Below, piece after piece: positions 49,101 through 59,936 of a DNA stretch of 64,000 bases (position 1 is its first letter; every line of letters starts with the position of its first letter). The notes beneath the pieces are model-generated. The model was given only the letters and a program-made list of their open reading frames with translations. It did not search any database and had not been told where the DNA came from. This DNA comes from Notospermus geniculatus (Eukaryota; Nemertea; Pilidiophora; Heteronemertea; Lineidae): NCBI GenBank assembly GCA_002633025.1, contig NMRB01000789.1, positions 20,502-84,501 on the forward strand. Reading direction: 5' to 3'. The translations under genes and the position numbers were made by a program.

Positions 49101-52100
49101 TGGTTCATGTGAGCCAGCAGCACACTAGCGCCGTATGTACACCAAGCGAAGATCATCTTGAACTCAGATTGAGCCACAACTTTTCCATTGTTCAGGTTTG
49201 CCAGGGCATGATGTGACAATGGAAAAGTTGTCGCTCAACCTGAGTTCCAAGATAATCTTCGATTGGTGCATACGGCCCTACAATAGGAGCAGTCAGCCGC
49301 GCATATTGCTAACAGATGGCAGCACAGTCTTAGCGGACCAAATGTACAGTAAATCTATTATGATCGCTGCTCGATCGATAATGACTGGGTCCGCTAGATG
49401 CATTGAATTGGGCCCTAGTGACACCTAGTGGTCAACTCGCTGACAGCTCCTATTGTAGGTGACATCGCAAGCGAGCAAAATCAGCTGCTGACGTCAGGTG
49501 TGCGCTGGGCAGCAATGTGCCGAATCCTCTCGGCGTCGCCGGAGATGTATGCCCAATGTCAAACAATACCGGTACCGAAACCAATATCTGCGGTGGCTGG
49601 CGATAAGATCGATGGCGAGTAGATTGCTTGCGATATCTTCCAGGTGTGCTGCTGGCTTTAGGAGTGACTACAATGCACATCATGGTAATGACATCGTCAT
49701 CTTTAAACGGCCAGCAATGAAGTGGTCAAATTGTGGAAGGTGGAAAGTAGGCCTACAGTCATTTATTTCAAGTGCAGATTTTCCGTATAACGGACAATTC
49801 GTATGAACTGATCGCCCCTCAGTTTCTGGGCCTGACGACCCTCCATCAACGCCTGGTATTTTGATCAGGCAACAAATGGCCATCATTATTGATTACCTAC
49901 AGATCAATCAATTCTACATTTGCAAACCATCAGGATGGGCCAGGCATTGGGGGGCATATCAAAGGTAACTTCCGCGAACTTCAAAGATGGTGGCCTTTGG
50001 CTACTACTTCTTCCACATGAAGTTACGGCCATTTCATTGTCCAAGCATGATATAACACTATACTACCAAACACATCCTCTCAGACATTTATCTTAAACTA
50101 AACTTTTGTGCCCATGGCCTGCCTGATCGTGTTAGCCTGCCAACTGCCATTGAAATGGTAAAGCTTCTGACGTCATATGGTGAGAACTGTGCGCCCGCTA
50201 TTTTTGTTGGAAAGGTCTATACGAGGGGCCACCTCAAAGATGGTTGTAAAAGTTACCAAAGGGGACGATCTCGGAAGTAATACTGGGGCATTTTTTTCAC
50301 GATATAAGGCTCACTGGCTGATCCATAAACTTCAGAATCAGATGGCCTGGGAAGAGGGGGCATCTCAGAAGTGTCTTGTGATTATGAGAGACGGACTCAA
50401 TAGTTTCTCAACTTACCTTGTTCCCTGAGAAATGCCACTCTTTGAGTGCCTCTGTAGCGCCATCTGCAGGGAAAAGATACCATAAGTTAGACAAGGTGTT
50501 TTAGCTACAATTACAAATGCCACCACACACAGTTCACCCTGGCATGCCTGGCAAAATCTCATACATTGTCATAGGGTCAAACATTGGGAAACTGTGTGAA
50601 AGGTTATGTGTAAATAGCCTGACGCCAAAAATCTGTCGACCAGCTTTTGCCAAAGAGGGCTGTCAACCCAGTTGTTAAAAGGATGGATGAAAGTTGAATC
50701 TTTTTACACCTAAAGGGACCGTACGTATGCATCAAAACCCCAATTTTTAGAGCCCCTCACCCTGTACATATATGTACGATAGGTGTCACCATCCACTGCC
50801 CTTTTGCATACGCCCTGTGACTGAGATACATGTTACCGGCAGGGTTACAGGTTACATGTTACAGGCATCCTGTGTGCAGGTGACCATAAGTCGAAGAACA
50901 CCTCTCCCCACCCACAACAAGTGCCTCCCAATCAAACGAAACTGAACATTATTTTTGTTGCAACTGGTTTGAGGTCATTGATCCTACACACGCATCCCGT
51001 TGACCAGCCATGCAAAACGAACGTTAAATCGATCCAAGACCAAATATCTATACAGATTAAGATAAGCAATGAATTATTTATTGGGGATTTAAATAGGTAC
51101 GCATTGCAAACGTAATTGATTGTACCGTGCGAGAATATCACTATCAGAAACTGAATCGATATGTCAAGTTGAAGCGACCATGTTCAATCTGCGACGAAAA
51201 CACAACGGCTGGGCTGCTTCAGTGAGATCTATTTTAACAAATGTGGCCCTACAGTGCAAACTTTCAGTTGGCATAGAGCAATTTTCAGCAGCGTGAAATA
51301 GACCGCATACAAATAACTTTCCCCAGCATTAGACTGTACCCGGTCTTCTGGGCAGATTGCATTCGAAGACCGGTGAAAGCAAATGATCTACGGCGGATTC
51401 CTGACGAGTGGCGTCATTCTACAGCTCCAAGAGCAATAGATCGACGCTGAGCTACAACAGACCAACGGGTACCAGGATAGTTTTAAATGCATTTGCTTGC
51501 ATCTGTCCTAGTATTTTTTTAAATCAGGACAGTGTTCAGTCTACCCCAGCATAAATGGCAAAAGCACAGCACAGCACAAAACTGATCACTGAAAGGACAA
51601 ACTTTCCACATAGACCACAGCAAAAACAACTTTTCACAGCATAAAACTAACCACTTGCAAATAGACCAACTTTCCACGGCATAAACTGACCGCTTGCAAA
51701 CACTAACATTCCACAGCACCCAAAGGCATGCCAATGGCATTAATCCGGATAATTTTTTAGCTCATAATTTCCCATGCCGGGATGGAAATAAAGGAACGAA
51801 CATGAAACAAACATCTAGCAGATCAATGAATGAAGCTATAGAGCACCACAGTCACGAGAGTATTTTCACTCAACCATGGTCCTGTTGACTGCATGCAAGT
51901 GAAGAAGCTTACTGCCTCTGCCAATCCATTTGATTTTTTGAGACCTGAACAATGTGATGAACCATGCACCAATGGGTAACTTCACTGCCCTAAGATGCCA
52001 CCACCAGTTAGCGGTCCCAGAACGTCACGAAATTTGATATAGAGCGGAAGTGTACGGCATGTCATCCATAACATGAGACAAGGCCATGGCCTATGTCTGT

Positions 52101-52586
52101 GACGCCGAATTTTGTGACGTTCGAGGCCTGCTGACAGACAGCCTCTAATGGGAGACTTTCCTGCCGTTTAGAGGCCACCACCTAGAACGTCATGCAATTT
52201 GACGTCATAGAGAGGTGCACGCCACAACGTCATACATTAATGACGTGGAGGCCATGGCTTACGTCTGTGACATCAAATTTTGTGACGTTCTAGGACCGCT
52301 AGAACAGCGGCCTCTAACAGCAGTATTAAACGTCTCTCATGGCAGCCACGTCTCCACTTCAGAGAAGCACGAACGCTTTCCGAAATTTCTCAAGCAGGCT
52401 TGGGTGCTAAAATCACTGCGTTGATATTCTATCGGACTTACCTTCTAAATAAGCTTGAATGGCGCGTTCAACATCATAGTCATAGAATTGTAAAACTAAT
52501 ATTATCTCATTGTTGCTCTTTCCCGGCACGACCTCGCGGACCGCTTGGCACTTTTCCTTGACGCCATCTTGTTGTGGCTGAGCCAT
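37132..52586 (-). CDS. SPATS2: Spermatogenesis-associated serine-rich protein 2 family (SPATS2/SPATS2L)
   Basis: Twelve exons join in phase: 52586-52442, 50463-50417, 49015-48874, 44163-43969, 43193-42989, 40875-40817, 40292-40183, 40082-39980, 39455-39336, 38898-38786, 38175-37974 and 37868-37132. They give 725 residues plus TAA; human SPATS2 is about 545. The UBA-like part (8-48) holds [20 protein letters not shown], then ALKEW and a lysine run ([14 protein letters not shown]). Residues 178-300 form the conserved coiled-coil ([26 protein letters not shown]), then [18 protein letters not shown] as in SPATS2. The chosen ATG (MAQPQQDG) has a good context, but the exon stays open upstream to an acceptor at 52634, so a longer N-terminus is possible. 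Unusual are a histidine-rich stretch (about 148-176) and a long basic, proline-rich tail with [13 protein letters not shown] twice. Vertebrate SPATS2 is cytoplasmic and RNA-associated; the molecular role is poorly known. Confidence 0.9.
38382..38680 (-). mobile_element. tRNA-derived SINE (copy 2), SPATS2 intron
   Basis: On the minus strand, CTCTGATAGCCGAGTGATTA (A box) and GCAGATTCAAATCC (B box) form a tRNA-like head. The body matches 14129-14402 (GAAGAGGCCACCT, TAGCATTATTGGC). It lies in the intron 38176-38785, in the sense orientation of the gene. Confidence 0.75.
38997..39264. mobile_element. MITE with CACCCTAACTTCAACATGGG ends (copy 2), SPATS2 intron
   Basis: Full-length relative of 34228-34494 with the same interior (CACAACCTTGG-like, CTCATGGAAAGTAAA). 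Confidence 0.85.
40375..40800. repeat. Degenerate TTTTCCTCTCACAAAACTC minisatellite, SPATS2 intron
   Basis: A pyrimidine-rich tandem array of roughly 25-40-bp units (TTCCTCTCACAAAACTCATT) lies between exons 40875-40817 and 40292-40183. It creates long chance open frames on both strands. Confidence 0.85.
41270..41392. repeat. Foldback repeat
   Basis: AGAGCTACACGG near 41262 with ACAATGGCTTCACAGTTGTG and the mirrored TGTGAAGCCACTGTTAG, CGTGTAGCTCT near 41390. Imperfect hairpin in a SPATS2 intron. Confidence 0.5.
43534..43842. mobile_element. MITE with AGATCTGCGCACTTCCGCCG motif (copy 1), SPATS2 intron
   Basis: AAGATCTGCGCACTTCCGCC with CAGAACCTCGGTCTGAAACC is mirrored by GGTTTCAGGTCAAGGTTCTG and CGGCGGAAGTGCGCAGATC. 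Further copies are at 55883-56133 and 62186-62420. Confidence 0.85.
45272..45507. mobile_element. MITE with AATGGAATGCGGAAG subterminal motif (copy 2), SPATS2 intron
   Basis: TAAAGTCTGGCAACATCTAT, CCTAATGGAATGCGGAAG at the left; CTTCCGCATTCCATTAGG, ATAGATGTTGCCAGACTTTA at the right. It is preceded at about 45143-45262 by another inverted pair (CAATATTATTGCACAATATG). Confidence 0.8.
45856..46845. mobile_element. ~1-kb element full of TTTGCGATC/CGCAAA motifs, SPATS2 intron
   Basis: Ends GGGGCCTTATTTACGAAAGG and CTTTGTAAATAAGGCCCC are inverted. Both ends carry many copies of CACGCAAA and GCGATCACGC. The middle (46080-46700) is unrelated and includes one N (46584). No transposase is recognised. 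Confidence 0.8.
49131..49275. repeat. Palindromic MITE, SPATS2 intron
   Basis: GCCGTATGTACACCAAGCGA with CCACAACTTTTCCATTGTT is mirrored by ACAATGGAAAAGTTGTCGC and TTGGTGCATACGGC. Confidence 0.8.
49272..49463. repeat. Second MITE directly adjoining
   Basis: CCTACAATAGGAGCAGTCAG and CTGACAGCTCCTATTGTAGG are inverted ends of a ~190-bp element. It abuts or is nested with the previous MITE. Confidence 0.75.
52000..52325. repeat. Two tandem ~160-bp units with CGTCAC/TGTGACG hairpins
   Basis: Both units carry AGAACGTCA, ATTTGA, GGCCATGGC and TTTTGTGACGTTC in the same order. Each folds back on itself. Intron between SPATS2 exons 1 and 2. Confidence 0.7.
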
Positions 52587-52899
52587 GGCTGTTGTGGTAC
52601 GTCTATTGAACAATGGTGAGGCGGAGTGGTAATCTGCAACGATAAAGGCCGTAATGACGTCAGAAAAGTTCATCCTTCACACCAGGAAAATTGTTTTTTC
52701 CGATGTGCATCCCGTTACATAGACACAGCACATGATGGAAGCAAAGTAGAACGACATGCAGGCCTTGAAGACTATTGGCCTCCAAGTCAGATGACCTACT
52801 GACGAGCCTTGGTGTGCTGGCAATTTTGTCGAACTTTTTTAAAGGCAGCAACTTTCCTTCAGTCAGCCTGGAACAAGAAGGTGCCCTTCTAAAGAGCCT

Positions 52900-53146
52900 G
52901 TCACACTGAAGTAGTTGTCAGTATGTTCTTGAAAATTTTGCCGAACGGGCTCAAACTGTCTGCGAACGGAGTGGACGCAGTGGCAACTTTTTATAGTCTT
53001 TTTACGAACTTCATGGACGGGAAGGGTGCTCCACAACATCGAGGCGTTATTTTGCCAAGGGTTACACGTTCTAGCCCGTTTTACGATTTTTTTAGGAGGG
53101 GGCAGGACGTTTTGAGAACTACTTCAGTGTGACAGACCCTTTAAGA
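52900..53146. mobile_element. MITE with CCTGTCACACTGAAGTAGTT ends
   Basis: GAGCCTGTCACACTGAAGTA on the left; AACTACTTCAGTGTGACAGA on the right. ~245 bp, no coding capacity. Confidence 0.8.
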
Positions 53147-53357
53147 AAGGTGTGTGTTGCACCCAGATTTTGGCCGAAACAGCTGTGCCCTTTGAGAATC
53201 TCATTCGTTTCGGGTCCTACATGTATCCTACACAAGGAAGGCCTCCACCCACTTGTCTGAATCACAGTGCGGTTTTCCAATAGGACCATTGTATGGAGGC
53301 AGTACAGCAGAAAACAGCAAAGGATTTTACTGCCAAACAATCACAGCATGAAATGCA

Positions 53358-53866
53358 CGGCCGCGTTCGATTATTTCCACCGTGCTAGCTCGTGCTTCCA
53401 CGACAGCGTTCGGTTTGGTAATGACGTCACCATTCGTGCTAGCTCGTGCCTGTTCCGAGTAGCCCTACCCCTGGAGGTGGGCTACTTGGGGAAGTATCCC
53501 AGAATGCATCGTTCCAAGATGGCGGTAGTCTATCGCTTCAGGAATGGATTTCTCGTAAAAATCTATTTGGATGATGGTTGATTGGCCACAATCGGGGGTA
53601 AGGACGCTCAGGGAGATGAAATGCATATCAACCAAAACCAAGGCCAACATAAGTCTGTTTCTGCGTTCCAGTTCCATCCTTATTTGTTGTCTCGGGCCTA
53701 GTTAATTTCCGCATAGAGCAGGCGAACAGATGGGTGCCATGACACTTTCCCCGAAGAGCTAGCCCGAAATCGTTCGTTTACTTAGCTTCACTGCGCATGT
53801 CATTTCTTCCCTGACGGGCTAGCTCGGGGAAGCACGGTGGAAGTATCGAACGCGGCCAATCAAGAG
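53358..53866. mobile_element. ~500-bp element with GGCCGCGTTCGAT ends
   Basis: GGCCGCGTTCGATTATTTCC with ACCGTGCTAGCTCGTGCTTC is matched by GAAGCACGGTGGAAGTATCG and AACGCGGCC. GCTAGCTCG occurs several times in both orientations. Short central unique region. Confidence 0.8.
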
Positions 53867-54539
53867 TAGTACACACGGTCGGGTAGCACACAAAAGCTAA
53901 TTCTTTTTACAAAATATATTGCTTCCAGTGGAATTTTTCTACATTCACGCCTGGTAAAAGCTGTTCTTGACTTGACTTGACTTGACTTGACTTGAGAATC
54001 ATTTTATGTAAATATGCTGCAAAAAGCAGTTTACATGACAGCTGCTTTTAGTGTGTCAACTCTCGTAACTTTTTTAAAATCACAACATTTCACCACCAAC
54101 GATGGGGAAAGTGAAAATCAACAGTTAAAACTCCAATGTATTTTTCAAGTCCAAAACGCACAACAACACTGTATACATGTACATGACGACTACCACGACT
54201 GTACAGACGATACAACAGCAATTGATTTCGATTTCAAATGAAACAAACTTTCGGGCAAATTCCCTCGCCAATCAATACCTTATATCCAATTAACGTTCAA
54301 CAACAGATGGGTTTTACCTATGTGTATGGTTGTGTGCATGACTGATCGCGTCTGACTTGACTTTTTTTGTACCCAGGACAGATTCATCGAATCCACATAT
54401 ATCCAATCTCTGGAGGGTAAGAACTGGGCTATCTAAAAATAGGAGGGACTTTGGATTGGTTCAGTGAGGTCAAATAAAGCACCTCTCGCACAAGTTGGTT
54501 TTCAATGGACGTGCACCATTGTAATTTTCCTCACGACAA

Positions 54540-55345
54540 AGAGAGTATTTACTGCGTGATGTTAGCTGCAATCCTCTTCGAGAGAGGGCGCAAGCCACAA
54601 GATATTTCTGTGTGCACCTAAAGCCGCAAGCAGTAAGTGCTTGCATCCCGAGACGCAGGCGGAAACACAAGGATCAATAGGACAAAAGCTATGTGCACAC
54701 AGAGCTTAGTGCTTGCGTGATCTTAGCCGCAAGCCTCTTCAAGAGGACGCAAGGCCCAAGAAATCTCTGTGTGCACCTGAAGCCGCAAGCAGTTAGTGCT
54801 TGCGTTCCAAGGCGCAGTTGGAAACGCAAGAATCCATAGGACATAAAGCTACATGTATGTGCATACAGAGCTTTAGTGAGTGCGTGATCTTAGCCGCAAG
54901 CCTCTTCGAGAGGATGCAAGGCCGAAGAAATGTCTGTGTGCACCGTGGCCACAAGCAGTTAGTGCTTGCGTCCCGAGGCGCAGTCGGAAACGCAAGGATG
55001 AAAATATTTTGATACGCCGCCGCCATAGGATGCAAGGCCGCGCAAGCAGTGTGCACCGCTTGCCGGCGCGTTATTGGAATTTGCTGGCAATCGCTTGTGA
55101 TTGTACCAATCAAATTGCCTCTTTTTGTCACATGATGCCGATGAAATCCCACCGAATTCACCACGCAGGTGCTTATTCTTCATTTCTTGCGACACCGTGC
55201 AGGCATGGCATACTCATTCCTCGTTGTGCCCTCGTATCACACATCGGTGCAACGTTTTATTTTAGAGGACTGCCAGTGGTAGCAAGGTTTTGCAGATTAC
55301 GGCTGCGACTAGATCGCGCAGTCACTCGGCTCTGTGTGCATATAG
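54540..55345. mobile_element. Element with tandem TGTGTGCACC/GCAAGC units
   Basis: Units of about 160 bp carry GTGCACACAGAGCTTAGTGC, TTAGCCGCAAGCCTCTTC and AAATCTCTGTGTGCACC at about 54690-54780; related units lie at 54547-54660 and 54860-54985. It ends near GGCTCTGTGTGCATATAG (about 55328-55345). A shorter relative is at 61225-61567. Confidence 0.75.
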
Positions 55346-55882
55346 ACTGCAGCTCTCTCTGAAGCATAGGCCTAACAAATTCCTGATGTCTCCCCGCAGT
55401 TGCCTACAACATCCAGATTATAGCCTACATCATCAAGAACCGGAAAGTGGGTCTTGAAAAATAGGACCAATAGTAATTCCTGTGTGTCAGACATCATATG
55501 CCAGCCATCCCAGATGTCAAATGTCAGACCAGGGAACAATGACTCTACGTTCTTAGTCATCTGGGTAATTGAGGACAATTATGGTAAAATAACACTAAAG
55601 AATGATCCAGACTCCTCGAGGCTGCTACTAAAAAGAAGTACAGAAGAGAAGACCTAGTTTGAGATGATGAATTACCGTACATTATACTTGTGCCAACACA
55701 GGTTTACATTTGAGAAAGTGTCAATGCTGACATTGTATTTTGCTTGACAGTCGCTGGTATCTTTCTTCAGTATGAAAATATGAGGCGGCATAGGAAAAGC
55801 CGTCGGATGTCGCTGGATGATCAACAAGGGCTGGCAGATTACCTGCACATTGATCTGCTATTGTTTCCCTGTTATGAAATTC

Positions 55883-56133
55883 AATAGACCATTCTCAAAT
55901 TCCCAGATCTGCGCACTTCCTCCGAAATTTCAACCATAACCTCGATCTGGAACCGGGTGACGTGACACAATCCATTATTCAGCAATGGTCGAGTCTGACG
56001 CAACGTCGTCGACGTCACTGTTGCGGGGCTGTCTGCGTCACGTCATTCAGCTTCAGACCGAGGTTATGGTTGAAATTTCGGCGGAAGTGCGCAGATCTTT
56101 CTCGTTTACGTCAATTTGAGAACGGTCTATTTA
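55883..56133. mobile_element. MITE with AGATCTGCGCACTTCC motif (copy 2)
   Basis: ATAGACCATTCTCAAATTCC and TCAATTTGAGAACGGTCTAT are the inverted ends; the subterminal motif is shared with 43534-43842 and 62186-62420. Confidence 0.88.
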
Positions 56134-56285
56134 GCCATTGAAATTTGCAGGTTCGCCAAGGCCATTCATAATGCGACATCCGACGGGGTTTTCCTGTGCA
56201 GTCTCACAAATTTCAAAGCATCCAATTGACTATGCATCAAGTGCAATGACAAATAAATCACTTTGGATTCTCAACATTAAAATAC

Positions 56286-56500
56286 TGTAAACCGTGAAAT
56301 TTTCGCGTGCGTTTTATTTTCACGATTTTCGCGCTCAAGGGTCAGAACGCGAACATACATGTAAATCACGCGAAAATTATTATTCTTAATATTCTGTTGA
56401 AGCTGAAGGGTTCCAATCGCGAAAATTTATACTTCGCGAAGTCGTAAACCCCCGAAATCGCGAACATTTAGCGTCGTGAAAATATCACGATTTACAGTAG
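56286..56500. mobile_element. MITE with TACTGTAAA ends
   Basis: TACTGTAAACCGTGAAATTT at the left and AATATCACGATTTACAGTA at the right, with several TCGCGAA/TTCGCG motifs inside. TA at both borders would fit a Tc1/mariner-type target. Confidence 0.75.
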
Positions 56501-57034
56501 TCAAATCGACATTGTTCAATTTTGTGAACAATTTTTTTTAATTTTGCCATTATCCTCTCAAGTACGGTCCCACAACAAGACTAGGTATGTTTTTGATGCA
56601 TAAAAATTTGGGATCAAGGAGTGTCCCAAATCGGGTGGTGCCCTGCCTAAGTTCCCCTTCACACCAGCACACCATTCGTGCCACAAGACTCGCCTTCTAA
56701 TTTTCTACCATGATAGATGTTTCTAAACGACACATCTCATAATCTTTATGATTCACTTTTCGAAATCGTACAGTGTCAATCCCTCAATCATGTCAATTTA
56801 TGCCCACTTTTTGCACTTCCACCCGTGGAATTTGAACCAGCGACCTCTATTTCATTGGTGAAGGTTTACCCCAACTTGACCTCGAGTACCCTATACAAAA
56901 TGCCAATTGAGATAAAATCCTGCTACTTAAAGATTATTAAGATTATGTCATTCTCATTGTCAAACATCGATCTTGGATTGAAGTGCCACTTGTTCGTACT
57001 GCCCCCCCCCCCACCACCACCACCACCACCACCC

Positions 57035-57249
57035 ACACACACTTTTATTGGCATAATTTGCACTTTGTGAATCTCCTCTACGCCAATGAGAAGGAGCATG
57101 CCCCACTCTTCAAGTTCTGCTCCTATTGCTGTGGAAGGATNCCACCCACACTTTTATTGGCATAATTTGCACTTTGTGAATCTCCTCTACGCCAATGAGA
57201 AGGAGCATGCCCCACTCTTCAAGTTCTGCTCCTATTGCTGTGGAAGGAT
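57035..57249. repeat. ~100-bp direct repeat on both sides of a single N
   Basis: ACACTTTTATTGGCATAATT to TATTGCTGTGGAAGGAT occurs identically on each side of the N at 57141. A poly-C and CCACCA tract precedes it. This is probably an unmerged contig overlap rather than a biological repeat. Confidence 0.8.
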
Positions 57250-57744
57250 AATTTTCTATGGCAACCAAGAGAAACCCATGAAGGATTTGAACACAAAATA
57301 CTGATCCATGAGGCCAAGACGTGATAGATAGTCATCTCATATGCCAGTGAAGCCCGGGCAGTGAAGTAGCACATTCACGAAAAAAAGGTGAGTTATCTTC
57401 TGGATTATGTCATTAATTAAACAGAGGTTATGAAATGTATGACAGTGTCTTCGAGGTCAATAAGCACACTTGAACTACATGTAGGAGTACCTGGTACGCG
57501 AAGATTTTAATGTTGCACACAGGCTTACAAGCCACACTCCTCTTCTGATTCCGTAGGCATCAAGAGACCCAATGAGTTTGCAGTGAAAGAAATAAGGAAT
57601 CAGTTACTGCCAGATTCAGCTGCAGATTCCTCATTTTGGAAGTGTTTGCAAGGAAATCACAAATGCTGGATTCATGCAAGGAACAAAAAGTTGAAGGTCT
57701 AGAAGATACATATCCGGCATTCATTGCAACTTTCTCTCAATTAA

Positions 57745-57893
57745 GCCGGTGACAGACTGGCGCGAACGCGGCGTGTCCTGCGGACGTTCCGCCAATCAGA
57801 TTCTTCGGTAGGTGTATCGGTCCGTGTTACCGCCTGCCTGATTGGTTGAACGCTTTCAGACGCGTTGCTTACACGCCAGTCTGTCACCGCCTT
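57745..57893. mobile_element. MITE with GGTGACAGACTGGCG ends
   Basis: GCCGGTGACAGACTGGCGCG and ACACGCCAGTCTGTCACCGC bound ~148 bp; GCCAATCAG/CTGATTGG form an inner inverted pair. Confidence 0.85.
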
Positions 57894-58411
57894 TAGACTC
57901 AGAGGGTACACATTCAGGGGTACTGCACCACAAATCAAACCACAGACATGACGAAGACAATCAACCAGGGGAACAAACACATCACAGAAGAAAAGTGACG
58001 TCTGCCGTCAATACATGACACGACGGACAATCCCAGCATTACTGACATGTGAAAATAAAACCCCTTTGCCAAAAATACACGGCCCCCCGGACTGTCAAGC
58101 ATTACTGACATTAGTGAAAAATAACACCCACTGCCAAGAAAAAGGCCCATGGACAATGAAATATACTGATGTTAGTGATATTAGTGACAAGTGCCAACAA
58201 TGTGGCCCAAAAATTAAATGTTTTCGCTTCAGCAACAAAACTCCCACTCAACATAGGGCAATAAAGTTGTCGTCATGGCAGAAGCGCATCTGGCTTACAC
58301 TGACTGGGACTTGGGAGAAATTTATATGAATGGGAGTTATCAATTTTGGGAAAAATTAGTGAAGAGGAGTCCCTTGGTTTAACTCTATTATCAAATTAAA
58401 AGTTTCCTCAC

Positions 58412-58592
58412 CAAAATGTGCACAACCCTCGTCGTGAATATCAAGAAGATGGGGAGAGCTCGGTGAACTCGCGTATTTACTGAAAAAGTTTATATCCTTG
58501 TGATCATCCAAGTCTAGAAAGTCCGATATGATACTATTTCCTGAATAATCCAATACATCAATGGAATTCTGAATATTTTCCGGAGTTTCTTC
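58412..58592 (-). CDS. Probable isolated coding exon, possibly 5' exon of the SPATS2 gene
   Basis: The acceptor has a good pyrimidine tract (TTTTATTGTTTTCTTGTCACAAAG) and the donor is GTGAGG. The 181-nt exon is open in one frame, entering in phase 0 and leaving in phase 1. It reads EETPENIQNSIDVLDYSGN, then SDFLDLDDHKDINFFSKYAS and PHLLDIHDEGCAHF: acidic and serine-rich, unlike the surrounding repeats. It has no ATG, so more exons must lie upstream. The SPATS2 exon at 52633 begins with the complementary phase and is open to its ATG, so splicing of this exon to it is possible. It could equally belong to another gene. I recognise no domain. Confidence 0.5.
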
Positions 58593-59741
58593 CTTTGTGA
58601 CAAGAAAACAATAAAAGATAGCACAGCTGAGACCTTAACTGTTCATAAGCCCAGGCCAAAGTGCACCCACTATCACCAGCTATCAGGCCTAGTTGTGTGT
58701 ACGACACAAGACATGATATGGNTTACACCAATTCACAAATTTCATGACTTTTCTAGGCCTTATTTTTAGACTTTCATAGTTTACGACTTTTTATGACGTT
58801 TTTATAGGGGAAGAACCCTGGGATAACAATGGCTTCATGGTCGCAAACCCTTTGTTAACCAGCGCGTCTCTGAGCAGCTCCATAATCATGCCTATGCCTC
58901 CACATGTTCTCAACTGCTCTTCATGCTGTCATCAGTAGTAATCCTGTTGTTTTCCACCACACAGCCACACAGGTCTTTTATAACCGAGAAGACAGACAGG
59001 GCTGCATTAGTTTTTGAATGTCCAGTTTCTCACCTCTTTAGTAAATTAGTGCCGTAGTGGTCCAGGAACCTATGCGTGGATATGTCAAGTCAAAGATCAA
59101 CTATTTTCAAGATGCAAGATTAAAAATGGACAAAAATCGAGGCCAAGTATGACGAGATTAAATCGACAAAAATAGGCCAAGTGCGGCACGGAAGTCCATG
59201 TATCAGTGGTATTACAGAAGTCCAACAGGTTATTTAGGAAATGAATTGTGTTGATAGAATAATTGTGTCAATCGTATTACAGGGATAAAAGTCCGTTTTT
59301 GGAGTGTACGATGATCGATGATTGCAAGAGACAGGGATCTCTGTGTATTTAAAATGTGTTTTGCATGGCATCTCAATGGGTTTATCATTATCAAGTGAGA
59401 GAATGTCTTTTTCAAAATTACTGCATTTTTGCCTCAATCACCAGCTTTATTCTACAAATGTTTATTTTGCCAATTGTTTTTGCCATTGGCTCTTTTAATA
59501 CTCTACAAACTGCAAAATAACTTTTGACTAAATGATGTCATTTTGGGCACATCCATAGCTCTCCTTTTCGCAATAGCTGGACATGATATACCGGTATCTG
59601 AATCACAGTTGCATTTCATGTTGAAAAGGCATGCATAGCAGCACAACAAAATTATCCTTGGCTGTGAAAGGGCTGTACTGACACATTTTCACGCCCTGAA
59701 CCCACACTTTGAAGCCCGGTTCATTGTTCGGGATGCGCATT

Positions 59742-59936
59742 AGGCTCCAGTTCCATAGAGCTCACGTTGACACTTTTCACGCGCCACGCTTCACGTTTTC
59801 CTTTCGTTCCTCGATTCAGCGCACAACGAGACACACATTACCTGTCCTGTGACATGCTTTCTCCGAGGAACGAAAGGAAAACGTGAAGCGTGGCGCGTGA
59901 AAAGTGTCAACGTGAACTCTATGGAATTGGAGCCTA
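59742..59936. mobile_element. ~195-bp foldback element
   Basis: AGGCTCCAGTTCCATAGAGC with CACGTTGACACTTTTCACGC is almost perfectly mirrored (GCGTGAAAAGTGTCAACGTG, TCTATGGAATTGGAGCCT). Arms about 80 bp, centre about 40 bp. Confidence 0.9.

Noticed and set aside
54880-55362. 160-codon plus-strand frame
   Set aside because: It lies wholly inside the repetitive TGTGTGCACC element and is rich in arginine and cysteine, as expected from a chance frame in a GC-rich repeat.
56717-57304. Open frames with FKFCSYCCGR-like cysteine motif resembling a zinc finger
   Set aside because: The sequence is duplicated around an N and follows poly-C and CCACCA tracts. There is no homology or splice structure.
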